Source: Deltaproteobacteria bacterium | GTDB taxonomy: Bacteria > Desulfobacterota > Syntrophia > Syntrophales > JAFGIO01 | DNA: 39,886 nucleotides | Assembly (NCBI GenBank): GCA_016929555.1 | Contig: JAFGIO010000271.1 | Coordinates: 1-39,886 of the forward strand | Reading direction: 5' to 3' | Shown: one piece after another, positions 27,041 to 36,449 of the stretch | How positions within the stretch are numbered: the stretch's first letter is position 1 | Layout: the number at the start of each line of letters is the position of its first letter | The notes under the pieces: model-generated | Told to the model about the DNA's origin: nothing | The model's input: only the letters and a program-made list of their open reading frames with translations | The model's database searches: none | Program-made: the position numbers and the translations under genes

Positions 27041-28482
27041 GAACGCCTGAAAAAACAAGGGTCCGCTTTGCGCCCTCCCCAACGGGAGAACTCCATGTGG
27101 GAAACGTCCGGACGGCGCTGTTCAACTGGCTCTTTGCCAGGCACCACGGAGGCACCTTTGTCCTGCGCGTCGAGGACACGGATGCCGAGAGGACGACCCC
27201 CGCCTATACGGCGTCTCTATGTGAGGACCTGCACTGGCTCGATCTGGACTGGGACGAGGGCCCCGAAAGGGGCGGTGCCTTCGGTCCCTATCGCCAGAGC
27301 GACCGGCTCGATCTCTACGATACCGCCCTCCGCAGCCTGATGGCCGACGGCAGGGTCTACCCCTGCTACTGCACGGAAGAGGAACTGGAGGCCGACCGCG
27401 CCGCCCTTCTGGCCGCTCATCGGACACCCCGCTACACGGGGCGGTGCAGGAATCTGACAGCGGAACGGACGGCGCAACTGGAAAGGGAGGGCCGCAGGCC
27501 GGCCTATCGGTTTCGCGTCCTGCCGGGAGCCGTCGCCTTTGACGATATCATCCGGGGCGCCATGCATTTCGAAGGCGAAGACCTCGGCGATTTCATCATC
27601 GTTCGCTCCAGCGGCATTCCGGCCTACAATTTCGCCGTGGTCGTCGACGACCATCTGATGGAGATCACCCACGTCATCCGGGGCGAGGACCATCTGTCCA
27701 ACACGGCCCTGCAACTCCAGCTCTACGATGCCCTCGGATACCAGCCCCCCCGCTTCGCCCATCATGCGCTCATCCTGGGACCGGACCGGACCAAGCTCAG
27801 CAAACGGCACGGCTCCGTTTCCGTGGCCGCCTTCAGAGACGGGGGCTATCTGCCGGAGGCCCTTCTGAATTATCTGGCCCTTTTGGGTAGTTCTCTTGGA
27901 GGGGGAAGAGAGGTTTGCAGCCGGGAGGACCTCGTCCGCTCCTTCTCCCTGGAGCGTGCCGGCCGCAGCGCCGCCGTCTTCGATGAGGAGAAACTGCGGT
28001 GGATCAACGGCATCTACCTTCGCAAGGACGCCCCCCGCAGGCTCGCGGAGCGGCTTGTCCCCTTCATGGAGAAGGCGGGCTACAGCCTGAAGGATCTGGG
28101 AGAGTGCCGGGCCGAGGACATCGCCATGGCCGTCCGGGACAACCTGGTGACCCTTTCCGATGTGGAAAACTACCTGCCTATCTTCTTCGACGACCGCTAC
28201 GAAGTTCATGAGGAGGCCGGGCGTCTTCTCAAGAAAGAAGAAGCGCGCCGGGTCCTGACAGCCTTTCGAGACACACTGCTGTCCGCCCCCCACCTCGGCG
28301 AACCGGACTTCCGGGATGTGATCCGGCAGGTCAGCGAAAAAACGGGCCTCACGGGGAAAAAGCTCTTCATGCCCCTTCGGGCCGCCCTCACGGGAGACAC
28401 CCGGGGTCCGGAGCTGGATCGGATCTTCGGCGTTCTCAAAAGAACGTCCCTTCTGAAGCGGACGGAGAGGGCCCTCGCCTGA
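27037..28482 (+). CDS. gltX: glutamate--tRNA ligase
   Basis: RFAPSPTGELHVGNVRTALFNWLFAR; TKLSKRHGSVSV. Confidence 0.96.
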   Translation: MRTPEKTRVRFAPSPTGELHVGNVRTALFNWLFARHHGGTFVLRVEDTDAERTTPAYTASLCEDLHWLDLDWDEGPERGGAFGPYRQSDRLDLYDTALRSLMADGRVYPCYCTEEELEADRAALLAAHRTPRYTGRCRNLTAERTAQLEREGRRPAYRFRVLPGAVAFDDIIRGAMHFEGEDLGDFIIVRSSGIPAYNFAVVVDDHLMEITHVIRGEDHLSNTALQLQLYDALGYQPPRFAHHALILGPDRTKLSKRHGSVSVAAFRDGGYLPEALLNYLALLGSSLGGGREVCSREDLVRSFSLERAGRSAAVFDEEKLRWINGIYLRKDAPRRLAERLVPFMEKAGYSLKDLGECRAEDIAMAVRDNLVTLSDVENYLPIFFDDRYEVHEEAGRLLKKEEARRVLTAFRDTLLSAPHLGEPDFRDVIRQVSEKTGLTGKKLFMPLRAALTGDTRGPELDRIFGVLKRTSLLKRTERALA

Positions 28483-28505
28483 ACGGATAGAAAGGTTATG
28501 TGAAA

Positions 28506-28557
28506 ATCCACCACGCCATATCCCTTATGGGGAAGGGGGTGGGTCGATTTTCATCTT
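28506..28557. terminator. imperfect inverted repeat after gltX
   Basis: AAAATCCACC ... GGTGGGTCGATTTT. Confidence 0.35.
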
Positions 28558-28605
28558 TTGATGTGCCCGCGCTCGGGTGCATGAGTGAGAAACAAGGAGG
28601 GAGAT

Positions 28606-29031
28606 ATGCCACTTACAAGACAGGAAATCAGCGAGGCCATGGATCGGTGGAACCAGGCATGGGCGGACCATGACTTGGGCGGTGTCATGGACCTGTTTCA
28701 CGAAGACGTCTTTTTTGAACACTGGACTGGTACGGAGGTGAAGGGCAGCAAGGCCCTGCGGGAGGCCTGGACCCCTTGGTTCACGAACCACGGCGGTTTC
28801 CGCTTCACCACCGAGGACCTTTTCATCGACGAAAAGCAGCAGAAGCTGCTCTACCAGTGGACCCTCGACTGGCCTTCCGTCGAGCAGGGACGGGAAGGCC
28901 GTCCCGAGCGGCGGCGAGGCGTGGATGTCATCCATTTCCAGGACGGCAAGATCATCAACAAGCTGACCTATGCCAAGACGGCCATCGAAATCGAAGGCAA
29001 AAAAATGCGGCTGTCGGTCCCGGCCCTCTGA
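28606..29031 (+). CDS. SnoaL/NTF2-like polyketide-cyclase-fold protein
   Basis: MDRWNQAWADHDLGGVMDLFHEDVFFEHWTGTEVKGSKALREAW...VDVIHFQDGKIINKLTY. Confidence 0.75.
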   Translation: MPLTRQEISEAMDRWNQAWADHDLGGVMDLFHEDVFFEHWTGTEVKGSKALREAWTPWFTNHGGFRFTTEDLFIDEKQQKLLYQWTLDWPSVEQGREGRPERRRGVDVIHFQDGKIINKLTYAKTAIEIEGKKMRLSVPAL

Positions 29032-29103
29032 CGGGAGGTGCGAAGGGCGGCTCCCGTCAGCCCACGCCTCCGGACGGGGCGTCTGTCCCCAGGCCGTGCC
29101 CTC

Positions 29104-29263
29104 GGCCCATCCGGAGCGGATCCGGGACATGCTCGGGGTCCCGGAAAGGATCGCCATCGTTCTGGCCATCTCCCTGGGCTACCCGGACAGCGAGGCCCCG
29201 GTAAACCGCTATCGCTCCGAGAGAAGGGACATCGAGGAATTCGTGCGCCGGATCGGATGCTGA
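29104..29263 (+). pseudogene. C-terminal remnant of a nitroreductase-family protein
   Basis: HPERIRDMLGVPERIAIVLAISLGYPDSEAPVNRYRSERRDIEEFVRRIGC, without the rest of the domain upstream. Confidence 0.6.
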
Positions 29264-29313
29264 GGTACAAAGTTTGCAGGTAACTTCGCAAGATAAAAGC
29301 GCAAGGAGGATGC

Positions 29314-30498
29314 ATGAGATTCATAGAAGAGATCGACCTCAAGGGAAAGCGGGTTCTGTGCCGATTCGATTTCAACGTTCCCCTCGACAATACCCAGCAC
29401 ATCACCGATGACACCCGGATCCGGGCGGTTTTGCCGACGATCAACTATGCCCTAGACGAGGGGGCGAAGATCATCGCCGTCTCGCATCTGGGAAGGCCCA
29501 AGGGAAAGGTGGTCCCGGAATTGAGCCTCGCCCCGGTGGCAAAGCGGCTCTCCCGCCTGCTCGGAAAGGACGTGACGATGGCGAAGGACTGCCTGGGCAG
29601 GGAGGTCAAAAAACTGATCGCATCCATGCAGCCCGGCAACATCGTCCTGCTGGAGAACCTGCGTTTCCATCCCGGGGAGGAGGCCAACGACGATGCCTTC
29701 GCCCGGCAGCTCGCCGGCTATGCCGACGTCTACATCGACGACGCCTTCGGCAACGCCCACAGGAGCCACGCCTCGAACGTGGGCATCACCAAGTTCGCCA
29801 AGGTCTGCGGCTGTGGATTTTTGATCAAGAAGGAACTGAACTACTTTCAAACGGCCCTGGAGAATCCCGCCCGTCCCTTCGTGGCAATCATCGGCGGCTC
29901 CAAGGTCTCCGGCAAGCTGGAAACCCTGATCCGCCTCGTGCAGAGGGTCAACAAAATGATCATCGGCGGGGGAATGGCATTCACCTTCCTCAAGGCCAAA
30001 GGCTACGAAGTCGGCCAGTCCCTGGTTGAAAACGATCTGATCCCCCAGGCGAAAGAGATCATGGATACGGCCCAGAAGCTGGGCGTCAAGTTCTATCTCC
30101 CCGTCGACTGCGTCATCGCCGAGCGGAAAAGCGCCGACGCGGAATCGAAGATCGTTCCCGTCCAGGAAATCAATTCCTATTGGATCGGTCTCGACATCGG
30201 ACCGGCGACCATCACGCTCTTTACCGAGGCCCTCAGCAACGCCAAGACGATCGTCTGGAACGGCCCCATGGGTGTTTTCGAGATCGACGCCTTCAGCCGG
30301 GGCACCTATGCCCTCGCCCATAGCGTCGCCAACTCCTACGCCCTTTCCATCGTTGGAGGGGGCGACACGGATGTGGCCATCCACAAGGCGGGGGAAAGCG
30401 ACAACATCACCTATATCTCCACCGGCGGGGGGGCGTCCCTCGAGCTTTTGGAGGGAAAGGTGCTTCCGGCCATCGAGGCCCTGGATCGCTGCGCCTGA
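29314..30498 (+). CDS. pgk: phosphoglycerate kinase
   Basis: [35 protein letters not shown]-like; [13 protein letters not shown]. Confidence 0.96.
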   Translation: MRFIEEIDLKGKRVLCRFDFNVPLDNTQHITDDTRIRAVLPTINYALDEGAKIIAVSHLGRPKGKVVPELSLAPVAKRLSRLLGKDVTMAKDCLGREVKKLIASMQPGNIVLLENLRFHPGEEANDDAFARQLAGYADVYIDDAFGNAHRSHASNVGITKFAKVCGCGFLIKKELNYFQTALENPARPFVAIIGGSKVSGKLETLIRLVQRVNKMIIGGGMAFTFLKAKGYEVGQSLVENDLIPQAKEIMDTAQKLGVKFYLPVDCVIAERKSADAESKIVPVQEINSYWIGLDIGPATITLFTEALSNAKTIVWNGPMGVFEIDAFSRGTYALAHSVANSYALSIVGGGDTDVAIHKAGESDNITYISTGGGASLELLEGKVLPAIEALDRCA

Positions 30499-30547
30499 CC
30501 GTGACGGTCGTCCTCCCCATCCCGCTTGACGGGGCTCGGGATCGCCT

Positions 30548-31522
30548 TCAACGGCGCAGGAGGGAAAAGACGATGCCGGCGCCGTTCTCCTGCCGGTAGA
30601 TGAGCCTCTTCTCCTCGAGGTAGCGGAGGTGGGCAATGGCCTCCCCGGTGGCAAACCACTTTTGCGCCACGGGGAAGAGGTCCCATCGGGAGTAGGCGAT
30701 GTCCCAGCTCATCTGCGAGGCGATCTGGAAGGCGTTCTGGGAACCGGCCGTCAGGATCGACAGAACCTCGTCGGCCCGCCTTCTATGATGTCTCTGGAGT
30801 TCTTCCACGCGCTCCCGGAAGAATGGAAAGAGCCTGCGGTGGCCGGGCAGGACGAGCTCGACCTGCAGGCCGAGCACCTTGTCCAGGCTGTTCAGGTAGT
30901 TCTGGAGCGCGTTTTCCCGGTCCGACCAGCACTGGATGTTGGGGGTGATGTCGATGAGGATATGGTCGCCGGCGATGAGGAGCTTCTTGGCGTCATCATA
31001 GAGACAGATGTGGCCCAGGGTGTGGCCGGGGGTCTCGATGCACCGCAGGCGGTAATCGCCGACCTCTATCGTGTCGCCTTCGACGAGAACGTTCAGCTCG
31101 GGAATCCATTCCGGCTTGTACTTGTACCCGGGATGGTTCATCAGGGCCGCCCGCAGCAGATCCTCCGGAAAACCGTTGAGACCGGCATAGGAGATCATGG
31201 GCTCCCAGCCGATGGTGGATTCGATGATCTCCTTGTCCGGCCGGTTGAAATAGACGGTGGTGCTTTCCGGCCGCGCCAGTTTTCCGACGAGACCGAAGTG
31301 ATCGGCATGGAGGTGGGTGATGAAGATGTCCGTTCTGTCCAGATCCACGTCGATCTCCCGTAGACCGGCCTCCATGGCCTCCTGGCACTCCTGCTGGTTG
31401 AGTCCCGTGTCGATGATCAGATGCCTGTCGTCGGATTTCAAAACGTAGGAATTGAGATATTTCAGGGGGTTCCCCGGCAGGGGGATTTCGATTCTGTACA
31501 GCCCGGGTCGAACCTCTTCCAT
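30548..31522 (-). CDS. metallo-beta-lactamase-fold hydrolase
   Basis: FITHLHADHFGLVGK; ETPGHTLGHICLYDD; GDHILIDITP. Confidence 0.92.
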   Translation of the reverse strand: MEEVRPGLYRIEIPLPGNPLKYLNSYVLKSDDRHLIIDTGLNQQECQEAMEAGLREIDVDLDRTDIFITHLHADHFGLVGKLARPESTTVYFNRPDKEIIESTIGWEPMISYAGLNGFPEDLLRAALMNHPGYKYKPEWIPELNVLVEGDTIEVGDYRLRCIETPGHTLGHICLYDDAKKLLIAGDHILIDITPNIQCWSDRENALQNYLNSLDKVLGLQVELVLPGHRRLFPFFRERVEELQRHHRRRADEVLSILTAGSQNAFQIASQMSWDIAYSRWDLFPVAQKWFATGEAIAHLRYLEEKRLIYRQENGAGIVFSLLRR

Positions 31523-31640
31523 GATGAACGCTCCTTTCGGTTTTTTGAAAGCGCCTGCTGACGTCGTGACGTCGGGTCTATAATATGGTAAGGTCTCCCT
31601 TGTCAATCCCTTTGTTCTGCAATTTACGGGCCTGTATGCC

Positions 31641-32576
31641 ATGGATCGTTTTGAATTTACGGGAGAACCTTCCTATCTGAGGCTGCACGGCGAGGGAAAG
31701 CTCGCCCCGCGCATTCGGCAGGCCCAGGAGCTCCTCCGCAACTGCTGCCTCTGCCCCCGGCAATGCAATGTCGACAGAACGGCAGGGCAGCGCGGCTTCT
31801 GCCGGTCGGGCCATCTGGCCAAGGTGGCTGCCGCCCATGCCCACTTCGGCGAGGAGGCCCCCCTCGTCGGACAGGGCGGTTCCGGAACGATCTTCATGAG
31901 TTCCTGCAATCTATTGTGCAGTTTCTGCCAGAACTACGAGATCAGCCACCTATCCGAAGGCCGCGAGGTCGAACCGGCCCATCTGTCCGCCTTGATGCTG
32001 CAGCTCATGGGAAGGGGATGCCACAACATCAATTTCGTAACCCCCACCCATTTCGTTCCCCAGATCCTCCACGCCCTGGGCATCGCCGTCGAGGCCGGCC
32101 TGAACATTCCCCTCGTCTACAACTGCGGCGGCTACGAATCTGTAGAGACCCTGAGACTGCTCGAGAGCATCTTCGACATCTATATGCCCGATTTCAAATT
32201 CTGGGATGAAAAATGGGCAGATCTCTACTGCAAGGCGCCCGACTATCGGGTGCATGCCACCGCAGCCATACAGGAGATGCACCGCCAGGTGGGGAACCTT
32301 CTGATCGATCCGGACGGGCTCGCAATCCGGGGCCTTTTGGTACGCCATCTGGTGATGCCGGGAGGTGTGGCCAACTCGAAAGAAATCCTGAATTTCATCG
32401 CCCGCGAAGTCTCACCGGAAACCTACGTCAACGTAATGGCCCAGTACCACCCCTGCGGCGCGGCTTCCGGGGATGAAATCATCAACCGGCGGATCACGCG
32501 ATCCGAGTACATCCAGGCCATCGATTGGGCCATTGAAGCCGGCCTGACCAGGTTGGATTCGAGGAGTCGTATCTAA
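31641..32576 (+). CDS. radical SAM protein, pyruvate formate-lyase activating enzyme-like
   Basis: FMSSCNLLCSFCQNYEISHLSEGREV; CCLCPRQCNVDR. Confidence 0.88.
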   Translation: MDRFEFTGEPSYLRLHGEGKLAPRIRQAQELLRNCCLCPRQCNVDRTAGQRGFCRSGHLAKVAAAHAHFGEEAPLVGQGGSGTIFMSSCNLLCSFCQNYEISHLSEGREVEPAHLSALMLQLMGRGCHNINFVTPTHFVPQILHALGIAVEAGLNIPLVYNCGGYESVETLRLLESIFDIYMPDFKFWDEKWADLYCKAPDYRVHATAAIQEMHRQVGNLLIDPDGLAIRGLLVRHLVMPGGVANSKEILNFIAREVSPETYVNVMAQYHPCGAASGDEIINRRITRSEYIQAIDWAIEAGLTRLDSRSRI

Positions 32577-32601
32577 TTCCCACCATACCGCAGTACCCAA
32601 T

Positions 32602-33900
32602 CTAAAACGCCCACTGACCGATTCTTTTCAGAATAGAGAAGTAAAGCAGGGAAAAGATGAATACCGACAGGCACGGTAGCCAGAGATATCGGTATGCCTC
32701 CCGAATGGTCGTCTCGAAATACTGATTTGTCAACAGGAGACAGAGATGGAGAGGGGAGAGAAGAACGCCCATGAAGCCGCTCACAACGGCTAGCATCATA
32801 TAAGCGTAGAGGTGGATTCCTTCTCCGAACGAATAGACCAGGGGGATGATGATGGGAAAGGTACTGCCCACAAAGGCGATCGAAATGCCTGCGACCAGGC
32901 CGACGATGAGGGGAAGAACAGTGACAATCAGCAGGAGCGGCAGGTGTGCCGAGTGCAAATCGGCACTGATCGACTTTACGGCATGGCTCCCTTCCAGCAT
33001 ACCCTTGAATACGAGAATGGATGCGACCATATACACCATGTCGATTAGGTGGCGGTCGGTCAATATCCTTCGGATTCGAACCCAATCCAGATCGTTTGTG
33101 ACCCAGACCCACCCGATTGCTACGACCAGGGCCACGACCAGACCCGCTTCCTTGGCCACCGATAGACCGGGATACACCAAAGACAAAAGGATACCAAGCG
33201 ACAGACCGAAGACAACGACAATCAGGATCGGTGTCAACTCAACTGCAAACGACTTGAACGAATGCATTCGATGATCGCTTTCTTTTTCTCCCGATATGCC
33301 AAGGCCCATCAGGGAAAACCAGCCAAATGCAACCGATGCGAGCGTCATCGGCCACATGATTGCAACGTAGATCCAGAGATTCAAATCGGCCAAGGCCGTT
33401 ACGAGAAGAACGGCGGGATACAGCGGCCACCAGTATTCCCAAATATGCCGGTACCAATAATTGATAAAGCTCATCTTCTCACCGCCGAGCCGAACCCATG
33501 CACCGATCTCCTTAACCATTGGCGCAGAAAAAACAGCACCGCCCGGCATAGGAAGCAAACCGATCAGGGCGGGAAAGACCACCATGTTCACCCTGATGCT
33601 TCGTACCAACCCTCGGAAACTGCTCAACAGCCGTCTCATCTGTCCGGTAGACTCCATACTGTCGCTCAAGACAAGTATCAATGAAACGATCAAAGCAAGT
33701 GCCACTGTCTTTGGATAGAAGATGGCACCACCGGCGGTCTTGAGAATCGAGGGCATAGACATACCGAAAAACAGACCCAGCAGCAAGGATCCAAGAAAAA
33801 AGGCATTCCCAAGGGAAAGCTTTTTCCGAATGGAAAAAACAACAATCCCAAAAACCACAGCAACCTTGACAATAGCCGGCACAACATCAAAAGCCATCAT
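32602..33900 (-). CDS. DUF401-like integral membrane protein
   Basis: Many hydrophobic segments; LLPMPGGAVFSAPMVKEIG and SPLHLCLLLTNQYFETTI blocks. Confidence 0.8.
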   Translation of the reverse strand: MMAFDVVPAIVKVAVVFGIVVFSIRKKLSLGNAFFLGSLLLGLFFGMSMPSILKTAGGAIFYPKTVALALIVSLILVLSDSMESTGQMRRLLSSFRGLVRSIRVNMVVFPALIGLLPMPGGAVFSAPMVKEIGAWVRLGGEKMSFINYWYRHIWEYWWPLYPAVLLVTALADLNLWIYVAIMWPMTLASVAFGWFSLMGLGISGEKESDHRMHSFKSFAVELTPILIVVVFGLSLGILLSLVYPGLSVAKEAGLVVALVVAIGWVWVTNDLDWVRIRRILTDRHLIDMVYMVASILVFKGMLEGSHAVKSISADLHSAHLPLLLIVTVLPLIVGLVAGISIAFVGSTFPIIIPLVYSFGEGIHLYAYMMLAVVSGFMGVLLSPLHLCLLLTNQYFETTIREAYRYLWLPCLSVFIFSLLYFSILKRIGQWAF

Positions 33901-33903
33901 GGG

Positions 33904-34473
33904 TCATACTCCGGAATCCCGCTCCACCAAAATCCAAGCCCTGAAACGATCACGACCTACAAGGGTTGCTTTCATATCCATGCTTTGCATTCTTCCCATC
34001 AACGTCTCCGGCGCCAGAAATCGGCTCTCCATAAACAACAGCCTCTCAAACAGGCACACCATTTTAACCACGGGACGACGAATATCCGGCTCCTCTATCA
34101 CCATCTTCCCATCCGGCCGAAGAACACGACAGAGCTCACGAATGGCACCCTGCTGATCGGACAGATGATGAAAGGCATCGACCATTAAGATACGATCGAA
34201 GGATCCGTCGGGAAAAGGAAGCCCCTCAATCCTGGCCACAACCGCATCCAATCCTTTCCCGTTTCTGGCAACCCGTAACATCGGATAAGAAAGATCGCAG
34301 ACCACCAGACTATCCGCCAAAGTCTTCAAAAGGACGGAATGCCGGCCCGTACCACCCGCTGCATCCAGAAGTCTTCCTTTGACAGGCAAATCGAGGAATA
34401 CCTTCAATTTGCCGATGTCCGTTTGCCCGGCAAATCGATCGTACAGCGAAGCGATATAATCGAAATGTTTCAT
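33904..34473 (-). CDS. class I SAM-dependent methyltransferase
   Basis: GRLLDAAGGTGRHSVLL; FDRILMVDAFHHLSDQQGAIRELCRVLRPDGKMVIEEPD. Confidence 0.88.
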   Translation of the reverse strand: MKHFDYIASLYDRFAGQTDIGKLKVFLDLPVKGRLLDAAGGTGRHSVLLKTLADSLVVCDLSYPMLRVARNGKGLDAVVARIEGLPFPDGSFDRILMVDAFHHLSDQQGAIRELCRVLRPDGKMVIEEPDIRRPVVKMVCLFERLLFMESRFLAPETLMGRMQSMDMKATLVGRDRFRAWILVERDSGV

Positions 34474-34791
34474 ACCTTGATCTTATGTCCGAAATTGGAT
34501 TGTAAGAATCAATTTAAAGTAATTTTAAAGTAACTTTAAATAATCATAGTAATAATAAGTCCTGTTGATACGGGTTAACGTAGCTTTTTCTCGATGTTCC
34601 TTCCATGTTTAAGGGATGTCACCCTGTTGATAGCTCCTGTTTGGATCTTGTTGGAGGTTGTTGACGGATGATCCGTTGAAAAATACGGACCGATCCATCC
34701 GGCTTTGCCGAAGGGCTCCTTCAAGTTTTCGCAAGGCGCTTTACATATGTTATGATCGTTAAATCAGCAACTTTTATTGTTATAAACATCT

Positions 34792-35496
34792 TTATGAACA
34801 GGTGTTGATAATGTCGCTCTGAGGCATTTCTTCGTGAATCTTTTCGTAGATCATGATGTTTCTCGTATGTCCCGTAAAGGGTAGGCGAAGGTCATGGCAC
34901 CCCTTGGATGAAAGACCGTATCTTTCAATGGATTTGGAGGCTTCTTCCACTTCTTCCTTTACCTTTGCCCCTTTCATTGCTATTAAAAGACCCCCCTGTT
35001 TCAGGAAGGGAGATCCTACTTCGATCCAGGAGGGAAGCCGAAAGGTTGCCCTTGAGATCACCACGTCAAAGGTGCTTTGGAAAGGCAATTCTTTGGAGAT
35101 GTCCTCGGCGCGTCCGTGGATGGGGATGGTCTCTTCGAGAGACAGGGTGTGAACGACCTTTTTGAGAAAGGATATTTTCTTTCTCGAGGATTCCAACAGG
35201 TGGATCTTCAATGATCCGAGAACGATCTTCAGGGGAATTCCCGGGAACCCTGCTCCAGTCCCGACATCGAGGAGTTTGACATGAGGTCCGGGAAGGAAAG
35301 GCAAAACGGTCAGGGAGTCTATGAAATGCTTGACAACGATATCCTCGGATGATCTCAAGGCCGTCAGGTTCATACGGACGTTCCATAGGATCAATTCACC
35401 ATGGTAACGGTCGAAAAGGCTCAACTCTCGATCACCCAGGGGAATGTGAATGGACCGGGCAGCTTCGGCTAGAAGATTCAGGATTTCCTTTTGCAT
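34792..35496 (-). CDS. rsmG: 16S rRNA (guanine527-N7)-methyltransferase
   Basis: VKHFIDSLTVLPFLPGPHVKLLDVGTGAGFPGIPLKIV; HGRAEDISKE. Confidence 0.93.
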   Translation of the reverse strand: MQKEILNLLAEAARSIHIPLGDRELSLFDRYHGELILWNVRMNLTALRSSEDIVVKHFIDSLTVLPFLPGPHVKLLDVGTGAGFPGIPLKIVLGSLKIHLLESSRKKISFLKKVVHTLSLEETIPIHGRAEDISKELPFQSTFDVVISRATFRLPSWIEVGSPFLKQGGLLIAMKGAKVKEEVEEASKSIERYGLSSKGCHDLRLPFTGHTRNIMIYEKIHEEMPQSDIINTCS

Positions 35497-35584
35497 TGCC
35501 GGTAAAAAAGATTCATAAAGAAGATAGATTTCACAAGAAGGTATCTCGCCTGAAAATGTTTCGCGAATCCTAACAGGCGCTTCA

Positions 35585-36337
35585 ATGGATGTAAAGGCAA
35601 AGTTGGAGAATGTGACGCTCGTCCTGAGCCGTCCCAAGTACCCCGGAAATGTGGGCTCCGTTGCCCGGTGCGCCAGGAATTTCGGTATCGACCGGATCAT
35701 GGTCGTCGGAAGCAACAGCCTCGATCCAGAGGCAATGAAACAGATGTCCACGCACTTTGCGGCCGATATTGTGGAGAAGATTATCTATTCCAAGGACCTG
35801 GATGAAGCATTGTCGCCCTTCCGGCACATCGTGGGTACCACAGCCAGAAAAGGGAGCGCACGGGGACCGTTCCTCAGCCCGAGAGATGCTGCGCCGCACC
35901 TTGCCGAGATGTCTGCGAACAATACGATAGCTATGCTTTTCGGTCCCGAAGATGCAGGACTGACCAATGAAGAAATCCGCCGCTGTCATACGGTCGTGAC
36001 CATTCCTACGGCCGATGCTTTCCGGTCCCTCAACCTTTCCCATGCAGCGATGATCCTCTGCTATGAACTCTTTGTCTGTTCGGCCGAAACACCCCAAGCC
36101 TTCACGCCCGCACAGGCGACTTCTCGTGAGCTGGAAGGCATGTTCGGGCAGATCAAGGAACTGCTCCTGGAGATAGGCTTTCTGAATCCGGAGAATCCCG
36201 ACTACTGGATGACACACCTGCGGCGTCTCCTCTTCCGCATCCGCCTCACCTCAAGGGAGGTCAAGATCATCCGGGGGATCTGCAGGCAGCTTTCCTGGTA
36301 CCTCGACCAGAAAAACCCCGACCGGAAAAACGCTTGA
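35585..36337 (+). CDS. TrmJ-like tRNA/rRNA 2'-O-methyltransferase (SPOUT)
   Basis: VLSRPKYPGNVGSVARCARNFGI; LFGPEDAGLTNEEIRRCHTVVTIPT; SLNLSHAAMILCYEL. Confidence 0.9.
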   Translation: MDVKAKLENVTLVLSRPKYPGNVGSVARCARNFGIDRIMVVGSNSLDPEAMKQMSTHFAADIVEKIIYSKDLDEALSPFRHIVGTTARKGSARGPFLSPRDAAPHLAEMSANNTIAMLFGPEDAGLTNEEIRRCHTVVTIPTADAFRSLNLSHAAMILCYELFVCSAETPQAFTPAQATSRELEGMFGQIKELLLEIGFLNPENPDYWMTHLRRLLFRIRLTSREVKIIRGICRQLSWYLDQKNPDRKNA

Positions 36338-36449
36338 CATCGAGGCGCCGTAACCGTAATACACGTGCTGGAACGGTCTTTCAACGGACTTTTGCCGGTG
36401 GATACGCCATAGAAAGCGGTTTTCCGCCAATGGCACGAGGAGATAAAAC

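Noticed and set aside
29452-30654. 400-aa minus-strand ORF opposite pgk
   Set aside because: Shadow ORF; pgk motifs are on the plus strand.
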